A DNA stretch of 64,000 nucleotides from Topomyia yanbarensis (lineage: Eukaryota; Arthropoda; Insecta; Diptera; Culicidae): the NCBI RefSeq assembly GCF_030247195.1, contig NC_080672.1:92204113-92268112 (forward strand), given 5' to 3'. This document shows, piece by piece, positions 24,590 to 35,819 of this stretch. The position numbers and the translations under genes were made by a program. Position 1 is the first letter of the stretch. Each line of letters begins with the position of its first letter. The notes beneath the pieces were generated by a model that worked only from the letters and a program-made list of their open reading frames with translations, was not told where the DNA came from and ran no database searches.

Positions 24590-25342
24590 CTATGTTAGGT
24601 TGGTAAGCGGAGCTCTTTGCTCGCTTCCCAGACGAGTTCAAGACCTGGTCAAAGATTGCAATAAGAAGGAAGATACCCAACAACTTTTTCCGACAAAAAA
24701 AAATCTGACACACAGACCAGTCCACAATCGATGCCAATACAAGCAACAGATTCACAAACTCCAATAAAATCATAGCAAACAACAACAGAACCGGGAAATC
24801 AACTGAACCATCAGCCTAAAATCAAAAACCACACACAATGTAATTTTCGTCGAACCGATTGCAATCAGAGAAGAAGCTTCTTGAACATACAAGCTAAACT
24901 ACAAAAATCCACTAGACACCGAGTGAAATTTATCCCTTAATTCAGCGGCACTACTATAACAAAATTATAGGGCTTTCATTCCTATGATACTGACAGAACC
25001 AATATGTGTCATCAGAAACATCCCAACTTCTATCAGAACAAAAAATCTTCGAAAAAAACATCGGTTGCAAGAAAATCATACGAGTCGACAGAATCTAACG
25101 TAAATAAAACGATTACCTGATGAAAACACAGCAAATCATTATTGAAAGTTCTGAAACTTCCGAGAGCAGTTCAGCTCTATGGTGTGCTGATAAACCCCAA
25201 AATCTACGTATACCCGTTAAGAATCTGTAACAAATGCTGGAGATTCGGCCACAACTTACCAGTGGTGCGGGAACATCATCACCTAAGAAAACCAGGGATG
25301 CGACAACGCATCGCCCAAATGTCGAAATTGCGATGAAAACTA
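24590..25342 (+). pseudogene. Decayed LINE ORF1 (gag) remnant with zinc-knuckle region
   Basis: Broken plus-strand frames. The best part, at 25142-25342, gives PKIYVYPLRICNKCWRFGHN and then, in another frame, SGAGTSSPK and KCRNCDENY. This is the CX2CX3-4(G)H layout of Jockey-type LINE gag knuckles. Upstream frames have many stops. It is probably the 5' part of the same element as the RT remnant at 27.3-29.1 kb, split by two insertions. Confidence 0.5.
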
Positions 25343-26572
25343 CACTGAAACGAAGACCATGGTAAAAACTACTATATTAGGGGGTTAAATTAAAAGGACT
25401 GTACTAGTGAATTTTGGTAGACAATATATCATGCTTGACTTGAGTATATTTCCTGTCATTTGTACCATTCCATTCCGACATAGATATACGGTATTTTTTA
25501 CCATTTCATGGTAACACAATAGTAATTTTTACAATGTGTCCATTTTCATCCAATGTTCAGAATTACCATAAACATGGGGCTTTTGAAAATTGGTAGATGG
25601 TTAACATTACTATTGGTGTTTACCACGTTATAGTAATGCTATAGTATATGCGGTATGTGACCAGTATTTTGTAATTAAATTTAGAACGTATTATGTCGTT
25701 GGTATTATTTCTATTATTTTTTATAAATTCACACATTAAAAGCATGGAAAATCGTAGTTTTATTAACGGTAGCACTCGTTGATAGAATGCAGCGCGTCAC
25801 GATTTGCCTAGAGAAATATTTGGGCCACCAATAACATCGCTGAGCGTCTTTTCAGTAGCATTTCAGGTCCGGACTGTAACATTGTAACCTAAAAATAAAA
25901 TTCGTATGACCTATACGCAGTTCATTATATATAAATAATAAAGACTTACCGATACGAATAGCGTATGTCGATTGTTCCATGGACTCTGCAGGGTCGCGGC
26001 CTCAACAGGGCTTTATGATGCTTCGAAATCAATGAAAAATGAAATAATTTAAGAACTTGTAATTCATTTCTCTTATTCTTATACTTACCGATGATAAATT
26101 GCAGATCAGAAACGTGGTCATTTACTTCATCCGCTTTCGTTACTAACAACGCAATTTGTGAAACAAACTAATTTATTCAAAAATATGGCGGACAGTCTGG
26201 ACAGTACTGGATAAATGACCATGTTCATAGTAATTTTAAAAATAAGTTGTGTTCAGTTAAAAACACTGGTAAATCCTTTCATTATTACCATACTCATGGT
26301 AAAAATGGTACAAGACAGCAGAGCTATAGCAAGTCGAAACCAGAAGCACAGTCAAATTCAAAATTTTAGTAGTTATTTCAACCATGGAATAAAGATTAAG
26401 TCAAATATACAAAATAGTGAAAGCCACCATGAGTGTTTCTTCGACCCACATGGTAGTTTCAAGCACTTTCTGGTAGTTTCAAAATTATTCATGGTAAATT
26501 TAACTTTTTACTGAAAATGGTTCTTTCTACCATGACTAAGTAGTTAGAAATACCACGTCGTTCTTTTCAGTG
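25343..26572. mobile_element. TA-flanked non-autonomous element rich in TACCATGGTA words
   Basis: Flanked by TA on both sides. Ends are CACTGAAACGAAGACCATGG and, inverted, CACTGAAAAGAACGACGTGG. The interior repeats TACCAT/ATGGTA motifs many times and has no long frame. TA target and CACTGAAA ends are as in the 34866 element. Inserted in LINE gag debris. Confidence 0.5.
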
Positions 26573-26593
26573 TATCTACGGACACTGAGTACA

Positions 26594-27260
26594 CTGAAAG
26601 AAAAATGATGTTTACGGAAGTGGAAGAAATGTGCCCCCAAAACAACCGATTAACAAGCCTAAAGTCGCTCGGTGAATTCCCTGAATTGGAGCTCCCAAAT
26701 AAGTCAACAACTCAGATAATAATCGATTTCCGACAAGTATAATGACAGAACAATAAGTTCGCCCGGTCAGCGTGGCAAGCAGAAAGTTAGCAAAAGTTGA
26801 GCAAAGCAAAATTGATGCTGGCAGATTTTCTGCGAGAATTCTGGCAACGAATTCGCTCAAATGCAACAACCATTTCTGACAGAAGTGGTTAAACCAACCG
26901 GTGCTGCTCACTTTTATCCAGAATCCAGTCAGAAATGTACGGCCAAGATCTCTGCACGCTTCCTGAAACATCTTTGTCAGATGTTTTGCTTGATTCGTGC
27001 TAAATTCTACCATGTAGGAACTGCCAGGATCTTAGTACAGTTTATGTCCGAGTTATGCCAGGGTTTTGCTCGGTTCCTGTCAAAATTTGCCAGAAAACGC
27101 GAACGAAACCAAGTTCGCCCAGCTCAACTAACCCGACAGGATACGCGCAGAAATCTGACAGGGCTGCCAAACCAAGACTTACAGAAATCTAACAGAGCGG
27201 TCTCTGCCAGAAAATTTGCTCTCTTGGCGGAAGTGGAACGCTTTGAAAAAGTGTGGAATC
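26594..27260. repeat. Internally repetitive CTGCCAGAA/TCTGACAG-type sequence
   Basis: Starts TACACTGAAAG, like the preceding element's end. It is packed with variants of GCCAGAA, TCTGACAGA and GTTCGC on both strands, which keep long frames open (26612-27013 minus, 26861-27442 plus). I regard these frames as repeat artefacts. Right boundary uncertain. Confidence 0.4.
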
Positions 27261-27349
27261 AATTACATATTTTTTTTAACAACACTACTGCAAAACAACG
27301 TCAAATCGGACTCAAATCCGAGTACGGATCTCTTGGTAATCAAAATCGG

Positions 27350-29070
27350 TCCGATTATACAAAAAATAATAGACAAAATCAACAAACGCTCAGTATATCA
27401 CAAATCAATATCCACAGCTTAAGACTCTTACATAAAAGATAGAGTATTGAAACATCTCAAGGCTTTGTGCCCTTACGCGCAAACGTAGTTTCAAACAATT
27501 TTCTCCTTAGATGAGCAAAATAGTTTTTACCTGTTTTCTACACTAAGGAGAAATATAAATTCAAAAAGGCAGAAAGAGAATTCAATGTTGTGCTTAAAAC
27601 GGCCGCAAACCTCTAAAAAGAGGAAAAACTATAAGGAATTTAACTAACGTTAAATAAATGTGGAATATAGTAAGATATACATCAGGGAACTTTAAAAATT
27701 AAAGTAACTATGAAATGATACACAGCGAGGAGATTGTAAAAGAGTTCGTCGAAATCTACTTTCTGAAAATAACGACTTTTATGAACTGGTAACTAGAAAT
27801 GTTGATAGATATGGCACAGACTAACAGACATAACACTATGAGGGAATTCCCTCAAAAACATCGATCCGACAATTTTCTCAGAAAACTAGATCCACCTTTT
27901 ATTCATAGTCCGAAACACTTATTTACTGGTGAGTTACCCCTCAGGTTTGGGAACAATTTTTCACTAGTGGTCTATCCCCCATATGCTTGTTTATATGTCA
28001 GAGGCGCCATAATTTCAAATGTGGCCACAGTCTCAACTACAAATATATTTAAAATGACTGTTAAAGCGGGCAAAGCTTTGTTTTTTGTGTTATGTATGTT
28101 AGTCTGTGGTTATGGTATAAAGGCATGGAGAAAAAATTAACAAGGAAGCAATGATCAAAACTTTTAAAAGTAGAAAATACACTGCAGCGGCGGGACACAA
28201 CCGGTTATCATACTATTTTCTGAAGAGAATCAGAAATTACTAACGACGTATGGAAGAATGAAGACATCCCCGAACAATGGAGGATCAGCAAAATCAACCC
28301 CATACTAAAACCCAAAAAGGACAAAACAAAAGCATCTTAATGCAGACCCATAGCGCTCATCAACATAAATCTGAAACTGGAAAATTGCGAAGTCAAAAAA
28401 ACTAAACTGTTTGCCTCTGGAAAAAATTCTTGTTCCGCCACAATAGACAACATCAATTACTTGATTTCCTACTGACAATTGTACACATTTGCAATCCCGA
28501 ACAAAATTTTTAGGTGGCTAAACACATACTTGAATGAGAGATCTATTACGCTGGATTCCGGCGAATGACCAAGTTGGTTAAAGTCTGCAATTAAATAAAT
28601 AAATATTGCGCTGGATACAATCAACAGAAATCTCTACAAAAAGGCAAACAGAGGGTTGCCACAAGGCAGCCCCTTATCATCTTCAATTTTCCATTTCTAC
28701 ACAGCTAAACTACACGAAATTACAACAGAAAAAGTATTTACGAACAATTCGCGAACGACTTCTCAATAACAGTTAAAGGGGAATGAAGAAGTATAAATAA
28801 CAGCCAATAGAACACTAAACAAAATAAAGAAATATTTCAACATGTTAAATATAGAAATCAATCCGGAAAAACAGTTGAGATCATATTTGACCCTGGGAAT
28901 GAAGAAAAATTAATGTAAAATTAATGAAATGCAATTACAATAATCCTATCACGAACACGTTGAGTAAGTTTACAGAGCTAAACGAACTCTCCAAAAACAC
29001 CTTGGGAAAGCATAAGTACGGAAACAACTATTTTCTTATATAAACCAGTAGTTCAATAGTAAGTGTACAA
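27350..29070 (+). pseudogene. Jockey-like LINE ORF2 remnant (linker and reverse transcriptase)
   Basis: In-order fragments in shifting plus frames: TLSISQINIHSL (27380, possible ORF2 start), FKKAEREFNVVLKTA (27560), MWNIVRYTSGNFKN and SEEIVKEFVEIYF (27660-27765), WKNEDIPEQWRISKINPILK (28255), RPIALININLKL (28345), then NERSITLD interrupted by a 48-bp insert, then RGLPQGSPLSSSIFHFY (28650). The catalytic YADD is degenerate (FAND, about 28750). Frame breaks and stops are many, so it is long dead. Between 27780 and 28150 an open frame of 113 codons shows no known domain. Confidence 0.6.
28557..28604 (+). mobile_element. 48-bp 5'-truncated LINE 3' end with 12-bp TSD
   Basis: Flanked by ATTACGCTGGAT (28545-28556) and ATTGCGCTGGAT (28605-28616), one mismatch. 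The insert starts TCCGGCGAATGACC, ends with (TAAA)n, and matches the 3' end of the half-LINE at about 1971-2010 (GCGAATGACC, then GGTTAAA). Removing it and one TSD restores the RT reading frame across the site. Confidence 0.8.
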
Positions 29071-29084
29071 TCGCGGTCTCAAGA

Positions 29085-29470
29085 ATTAACGCACCGTTCG
29101 CACGATCATGAATCATGTCCGGAAGTTTCTACCCTAGCAGCCTAGCATCATGCTTTCAGTTGGACCACATGTCCCAGGGCGACATGATCGGGAATTTTAG
29201 TGATATGGAGGAACTCTCTTTTAGTACACTGACAATTAGGCATAAGAGTCACGGTCCGCGATCATTCAAGAGCGCACATGAAGAATAAACGATTGGCCAC
29301 ACGGTTACAAAATCGAATTTATGTACGCAAAGTTACGTATATGCTAGCCCACCCGACAAACGCGTTAACGTACAAACGCTCGAGTCCTTCGCGATCATCC
29401 ACGCACACCGGTGCCCGCGATCTCACAAACGTTGCATCGCGGTGTACCGAAAATTTTCAGTATCACGTTA
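29085..29470. repeat. Dispersed repeat shared with 42230-42440
   Basis: ACGCTCGAGTCCTTCGC followed by ATCATCCACGCACACC parallels ATGCTCGAGCCCTTCGC and ATCATCCACGCGCACGC at 42351-42410. Family unknown. Confidence 0.45.
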
Positions 29471-29769
29471 AATTTGTTTTTTTTTTTAATTATGCGATTT
29501 TTTGGCAAATTATGTAGCAGTTGAATAGTTGGGACCTTTAAGAAAACATTTTGATCATGTATAGTTTCAGAGGAAAATGCCGTCATGCGGTATCTCTTCC
29601 CTACATTTTGGATATGTGCCCCATCAAAATTGCGAGTGAGATTGCGTATTCGATGACGGAGAATGCGTAGCTAAAATTCATTTTTTTCACATCGGAATAT
29701 CATTTAACTAGGCAAGAAATTCATACATTTCATTCATTCATATTGGATCTGAAAAAATGGCAAAAGTCA

Positions 29770-30060
29770 AGATGACATTTGTCGATTCTGTAACTACGAG
29801 CCCGAGAGGTTGGAACATATTCTCTGCCATTGTGCAGTACTGTTTCTTCGAAAGGAGCGATACTTCTGAAGGCATCTTATACCTATCCCAAACAGATCCT
29901 CCGCTGCATTATTAATGTACTACCCGTTGGTTGGGACGACACATGTGGACAAACAAACAACTCGCTTCCAACTACATTCGATTCGAGCATTTTTTAACAT
30001 TGCAGAGCATAAAAAGGAGCGGCCACAAAAGATAACCTGAATAGTGGTCGAAGTGACAAA
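29770..30060 (+). pseudogene. LINE ORF2 C-terminal remnant
   Basis: A plus frame reads CNYEPERLEHILCHCAVLFL, then RKERYF and, further, RAFFNIAEHKKERPQK. The C-x5-E-x2-EHIL-x-HC pattern is the conserved C-terminal Cys/His region of many insect LINE ORF2 proteins (usually ET.EH.LF.C). Short and isolated. Confidence 0.45.
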
Positions 30061-30115
30061 GTTTCCTCTAACAAACAAATGTCATTTAATTAACATTCGA
30101 GTCATGTACATGTTC

Positions 30116-30614
30116 TTAACCCTTTCATGCCTAACTTTTTCTATATATGAAGTTTCACAGTTATTTTTCCTTAAAAATGGTGGGGTCAAGAATCGGAAAA
30201 AGCTTGTTTCTTAAAGATAAATGCTTTATTCTCAGTGATAGCAGCTGTTCAATGTTTACCTTCAAGTGATCAATAGTTCAATTGCGTGAAAAACGTAGTC
30301 GAAGACAGTTAAAATTAATAGGTTTTATCAGTTTTAAATAATATTTAAAAATAACGAAGATATATCAAAATTAAATTTTTCGTACTTAACGCCAACTGTC
30401 CCTGGCCGCACTGTACCAACGAAATCCAATTAGATTAATTGCAATGCAATTGTAGTTTTATGGACCATGGTTATAACTGTTAGTGCTCAAAAGGAAGGCA
30501 ATAGCCACATTTATTTGCCTTACTTATTTTTGTGAGTCAATCTTGCCTAAACCAAAAATTATAGCTGTTTAAAAACGTTGTTGTTTATAACCAACGTGGG
30601 CATGAAGGGGTTAA
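30116..30614. mobile_element. TTAA MITE (piggyBac-like ends), copy 2
   Basis: TTAACCCTTTCATGCCTAAC at the left and GTGGGCATGAAGGGGTTAA at the right, TTAA on both sides. Aligns with 10301-10775 throughout. Confidence 0.78.
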
Positions 30615-30660
30615 GAAGGTATATCCACAAACTAACGGACTTAACACCGTCACATATAGG

Positions 30661-30692
30661 ATTTATTTATTTATTTATTTATTTATTTATAG
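30661..30692. repeat. (TTTA)n microsatellite
   Basis: About seven units of ATTT/TTTA. Confidence 0.85.
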
Positions 30693-30899
30693 GATTATGA
30701 GTATATTTACCTATGAATACCGCTTGCAGCGGACTCAAAGTCAGAATGTTTTTGGCAGCCTAACTGAGTGGGTGAGTTATCAATTGTGTAGTTGATGACA
30801 CCAATGGGTGAAGTATAGTCATTACAGGTACTAGCATATTTGTAGGCGTAATCAAGCTTCATGAAGCTATACTGAATACTAGAGATGGTCGGGTTTCAA

Positions 30900-31140
30900 T
30901 TTTTTCGAACCCGAACCCGACCCGAACCCGAGCGCATGAAAATTTAAAAACCCGAACCCGACCCGAGCCCGAAATTATAAAATTTAAAAAACCCGAACCC
31001 GACCCGAGCCCGAACATTTTAAAACTTAAAAATCCGAACCCGACCCGTACCCGAGAAAGAAAATTTTGCAAAACCCGAACCCGACCCGACCCGAGATTTT
31101 TAAAATTTGAAAACCCAACCCGAACCCGAAAATTTAAAAT
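30900..31140. repeat. GGGTTCGGGTCG-type minisatellite, left array
   Basis: About six imperfect units of CCCGAACCCGACCCGAGCCC with AAATTTAAAA-like spacers, in the left arm of the 30880 element. Confidence 0.85.
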
Positions 31141-33574
31141 TTGAGAAGCACGATCCGAATCCAACTTGCTAATACGGAGAATCAACCAAAGATCTCGAAG
31201 ATTTTTAATTCTAGGCACCCGAGCTGGATCCTTGACTCATTTAAGAATAGTAGAATCACTCGAATCTGAAGTAGCACCATACACATTGAGTTATATCTGC
31301 ATATGGAAAAACGAATTACTACCGAGTAGAATCCGCATTTATATTTACTATTATTGAACGTCAAATTTGTAACGTGCTGAGAAACTTGATAAATCATTGA
31401 TATCTTAACCGGAAATTAAGTTAAATCGGCGGCCAACTCATGGAGAACAGATATCTTAATGGTCACAGTTTCCAACAACCTTGCTTGTTGCACGTAATTA
31501 ACCAAACTTTCTGATTTTTTATCAGAAACCATTCCTGCAAGGCAGTTTCGTATAATTTGTTACATGTATTAAATTAATCTATGGCAATTGGCTATTCGTA
31601 TTCGACAGTATACATGACGTCACCCACGTTACTGGTTGGAACGGTCAAACCTGTATCGAAGGGTATCAATCATTTTCTGACGTGTTCTTGATGTCCCATC
31701 ATTAGCGTTAGTACGATCTATGATTGGGTATCTAAGTTATTTTATGCTTCAGATTATACGGTATGCGCGATAAGATGCTTCGACATCTCCAATGGAGCTC
31801 TCGGAACGACTCCGAACTTAAAAATCCGTTAATGGCTTCAACAGAACACACAAAATTTGTGCGATCATTTCGTTAAGTTCGTGGAAATTCATGTATTTTC
31901 ATGAAGGAATCCGGATCATGCAACAGCTCAGCCCAGGAACAATCTGACAGAAAGTGCTTGTATCATATATGTACCACTGATTTGATAATGGTGCTATTAT
32001 CCCATCACCATATGAGTGTCATAAACAACGAAACCTGGCGGAAGTGAAGCTAGGTTTAGGTCTGATGGAACAAAGACAGTTTCTAGAAAATAAATTTGGC
32101 CTAAACTATCTGCTTTTAAAAAAATAATGTGCCCTTTTTAAATTTGAGCCGCCATAATGACACCAAAGTACCACCAAATTTATGAGTCCAAATACTTATT
32201 TTTCCGTTACAGTTTATTGCAAGAAATCTTTATCATAAACCAATTTGATTATTAATCTTCCGTGAAGGCAGGTACAACCTATTTGTTTCATTTGACCAAT
32301 TTAACAGTGCTTGCTTAAAGTTTGTTTGGGGTACAAATGTACCCCACAAAACCGTAGCGTTAGTGTTTTGTCATGTGTACATAATTCAAAAAAAAAAATT
32401 ATATATTTTTTTAAAAGCGAAATATCGATACATAGTAAGCGAGAAACTTGTGTAAAATTGTATAAGTTTCAACTCTGCTGAATAATAGTATCTGTTATTT
32501 GGTATAACAAAGCACTATAGCAAAGCAACTAGAAAATTCATTTGGATCGGTATCGTAATTTTTGCTTTTGCGGATGAAAGACTCAAAACATTCGTGAATA
32601 TGATTTGTGTATAGTATGCAAGACGCATCATTCGAATCGTTATCTTCTGCAGCCCAGGCTCTGGAACATACTTACTTTATATACACGTACAATGCACCGG
32701 CTCTACCTATTCCTTCGACGCCTTCCTGTTTCATCTCAGTTACTGCATATTGCTGTATTTTTAACGTTTGTATTGGCGTTTGGTTTTAAAAAAGCATCGG
32801 AATAAATATACTTTTTGACCGGTTTTTGAAAAAAATGTTCAAAAGGAAATTTAATAAGCTTTACAACGTCGTATAAATGGTCAAAATCGATTTGAAACTA
32901 CCGGAGTTATAGCAATATGAAGAAAAAAAAGAGAATTTTGACGTATTTTAAAGACTTGTTCTATACAAAATGAAATATTACCTAATTAAATAGCCAAAAC
33001 ATGAATATTTTACTTTAAGAATGATTTTAGAATAAAACTATCCAATTTAATTATAAATTTAATAAAAATTAGACATACTAGAGCGATTTTAGTTCTGGGG
33101 TACGAATGTACCCCACAAAACCGTTTACGTAGAGAAAAAGTCGCCGCGGCCTAAGTATCGGTTTTAAAGTACCTGTCGAAATTTATATTCCATTATAGAA
33201 AGTTAAACCGATATTTTCCGATAAATTCCTGTTGACTTGGTTTATTACTAATTATCATGAAAAACAATACGCAAAGAGATTTTAGATGTGAAACACGTAT
33301 TGTTGAATGATCTTTCATGAATGTTCATTTAAAAAATTAAATAATTCAGGCAGTTTGCGAATCTGAAGAGACGGAATTTTATGCAAGAATGAAAAAATAC
33401 AATATTTGAGCACCAGAAAATGCGAACGAATTCTAGCGATTCAGAGGTGCTAACATTTGGTACGGTTATATGTGTCATCCATTCGTATTACGAAGTATAA
33501 TTCACTACTACAAAAAAGACTGCGTTTTGTGTATAGACGCAAACAGTGTCATGAAATGGATGGGTTGTTTTGTT

Positions 33575-33805
33575 CAAAAACCCGAACCCGACCCGACCCC
33601 GATAATTTCTAATTTGAAAAACCCGAACCCGACCCGAGCCCGAAAGTCCAAAATTTCATAAACCCGGACCCGACCCGAACCCGAGAATTTCAAATTTGAA
33701 AACCCGGAACCCGACCCGAACCCGAGATGCTTAAATTTACAGAACCCGAACCCGACCCGAAACCCGTCGGGTTCGGGTCGGGTCCGGGTTTCGGGTCCAA
33801 AAACC
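33575..33805. repeat. GGGTTCGGGTCG-type minisatellite, right array
   Basis: Six or more related units in the right arm, ending in a local inversion (CCCGTCGGGTTCGGGTCGGG at about 33764-33784). Confidence 0.85.
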
Positions 33806-33831
33806 CGAACCCGACCATCTCTACTGAATAC

Positions 33832-34863
33832 ACCTAACCACGAAAACATTACTGAGAACTAAAAATACTTTTGCATACCATTTTTCAGATTGGGATCACA
33901 GTGCGGCATCTCACCCGAATTGACCTTTGTTTTTAAAATCTTCTTGGAAATTTGATGAGTTTTTTTTCACGACAGAAACCATTTCGGTGTATTTTAGATA
34001 CTTGCCGAAAATGATAAAAATGATTTCATCATATATTGTTCGGTTTACTTTGATCCAGCATTTGTGCAGAAATGTGCGGTATCTCTCCCGAAATTACCCT
34101 ACTAACAACCATATCTCAAATCAAATTAAATGTGTTACATTCTCACGTAAGGCTTTTTATTTGAACTTTGTTCCGTCGAGATCGATTCAGCCGTTTTTAA
34201 GATAATTATATGACCTTAGTGCACATACAGACATTATGCCAATTGGATTTCCATTGAGAAGCCCTAAAAATTATTTTAAAATCGTTCAGCACGGGCCTTA
34301 CGATGGACGTTTGTTGGAGAATTATTTGGATGTCGCCCAACGAAAGTTCTTCATTGTAAGATTTTTAAATCTTCTTAGTTGGTTGTTATAAATAAAAAAG
34401 CTTATTTTATCCAATTTGATTTCAAACGATCAACCTTTGACCGTATACAAGTCGAAACAAAACGTTAACCAAAATTAGTCATCTTTTTGAAGCATACATG
34501 TATTATGCTATGTTTAACGATGAACTAGTTTAAGTGAGCAATGACATAAGTTGAATTTCCTTTGTTTACGCCTGGTTGATACAGTTGTGTAACGGGTTAT
34601 GGAATTGTGTCCAGACAGTAGCAAACGTTTCAAACTAAGACAAATTAGTATAGGATAATGTTCAAAGCATCAAAACAACATCATCAAATTATTGTTTTAC
34701 ACATAAACTCTTCGCCCAAATATCAGTTAAAGTGGAAATAAAAAAATACCGATTGCTCATTTATTCGAAACAAATAAAAGAATTCGAATAGAATGTTCCT
34801 CCCTCTTTTCATCCTACCACTGGCGTCAATACGGTGAACAGAGATAGCAATCGCTTCTCAAAC
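33832..34863. other. Unclassified stretch
   Basis: Two similar words, TGCGGCATCTCACCCGAA (33902) and TGCGGTATCTCTCCCGAA (34075), hint at a degraded duplication. No gene. Confidence 0.35.
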
Positions 34864-34865
34864 TA

Positions 34866-35110
34866 CACACTTAAAATCCATTACCTACCAGTAGGTAATT
34901 TTAATTTGCTGTCTTTATTTCACTTCCGGAAAACAAGGGACAGGGAATGATTTTTTTACTCAAAATTAATGGGATGAAGTTTATTCGGCTTTAGAGATCA
35001 TTTCATTATTTTTGTGTAAATTTGGACTCCCTCCCTTTCGTTTTTCGTTGGAGGAAGTAGGATGCACATATTTAAAATTTCCTACTGCTAGGTAATGCAA
35101 GTTTTCTGTG
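34866..35110. mobile_element. 245-bp TA-target MITE
   Basis: Left end CACACTTAAAATCCATTACC, right end inverted CACAGAAAACTTGCATTACC, both continuing into CTA(C/G)CAGTAGG. TA on both sides. Non-coding. Confidence 0.65.
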
Positions 35111-35136
35111 TAATGGGTTCTAATAGTTACCCAACT

Positions 35137-35159
35137 AAGAGAGAGAGACAGAGAGAGAG
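35137..35159. repeat. (GA)n microsatellite
   Basis: Short GAGAGA tract. Confidence 0.7.
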
Positions 35160-35469
35160 CTTAGATTAATTAACAAACAATTACCATAAATCACGCCAAC
35201 AAAACCGGACACTTACTGTACTTCAATTAAATCCCCTACCTATATTTTTCTCGTAGTATTTAGTCTCTCTTCTCATATTAGCATCGTGCAAGTGACTTAG
35301 CAGTCGCGCCAGTGAATTAGTCGTGCATGAACGTACCTACCTACCTTCTTAACCGATCCGTTCTCATCTGTCATGCTATCAGAGCGCGTAGGTGTTATAT
35401 CTGACTGTGAAGCTCGAAGCATGTGTGATACGCAACTGTCTTACGAATATTTGCTAATTGTTCCAGTTT

Positions 35470-35816
35470 CAGTGCTCAGCAATCAGCGTGCGAAAGGGGC
35501 AGCAATGCTTCTGCTGCCATAAGTCAAACGTCGGAAAGAGTGTGTGGAAAGTAGTATAAACCGCACTAATGAAATATGCTAAATAGTAATTTATTATCGA
35601 GGTGCTGTTTTTAGATGTGCTGTGCTAAAAATATCTTCCTACCAGTGTGAAAAATGTTAGCGTCGGTGTGTGAGAACGTGCGAAGCAGGAAAAACAAGTG
35701 TGCAGTATAAACAAACAACCGGGCGGAGAGTGTGTAGACTCTGTTAGTGGCCTTTTAAGTAACAAATCTCCCCGCCTTCTCTATAGAGCATTAGGGGCGA
35801 GTAAACAACGAAAAAA
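35470..35816 (+). promoter_or_regulatory. Possible promoter and non-coding first exon, plus strand
   Basis: TTTCAGTGC at about 35468 resembles an arthropod initiator. The following 350 nt look like an insect 5' leader: higher GC than its surroundings, GTGTGTG and GTGCAGT words, no long frame. They end in a donor-like AAAAAA|GTAAGA near 35817. If real, the coding exons lie beyond 36 kb, possibly outside the window. Inference without transcript support. Confidence 0.3.
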
Positions 35817-35819
35817 GTA

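Larger units (their letters stand above)
30880..33823. mobile_element. hAT-like 2.9-kb element with subterminal minisatellites, 8-bp TSD
   Basis: Ends TAGAGATGGTCGGGTT and its inverse AACCCGACCATCTCTA. Perfect TSD CTGAATAC (30872-30879 and 33824-33831). Both termini carry arrays of 35-40-bp units made of AACCCGAACCCGACCCGA plus an AT spacer (about 30900-31140 and 33575-33805). TIR sequence and 8-bp TSD fit hAT. No transposase is recognised in the interior, which holds the repeat shared with 22291 and two direct copies of a GGGGTACA palindrome (32329, 33097). The Arg/Gly/Phe/Val repeat frames here are artefacts. Confidence 0.8.

Noticed and set aside
26861..27442. 193-codon ORF as a novel gene
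   Set aside because: Composed of degenerate CTGCCAGAA words, open on both strands, and fused to LINE debris.
30859..31218. Arg/Gly/Phe/Val-repeat protein (also 33574-33849)
   Set aside because: Generated by the CCCGAACCCGACCCGA minisatellite.
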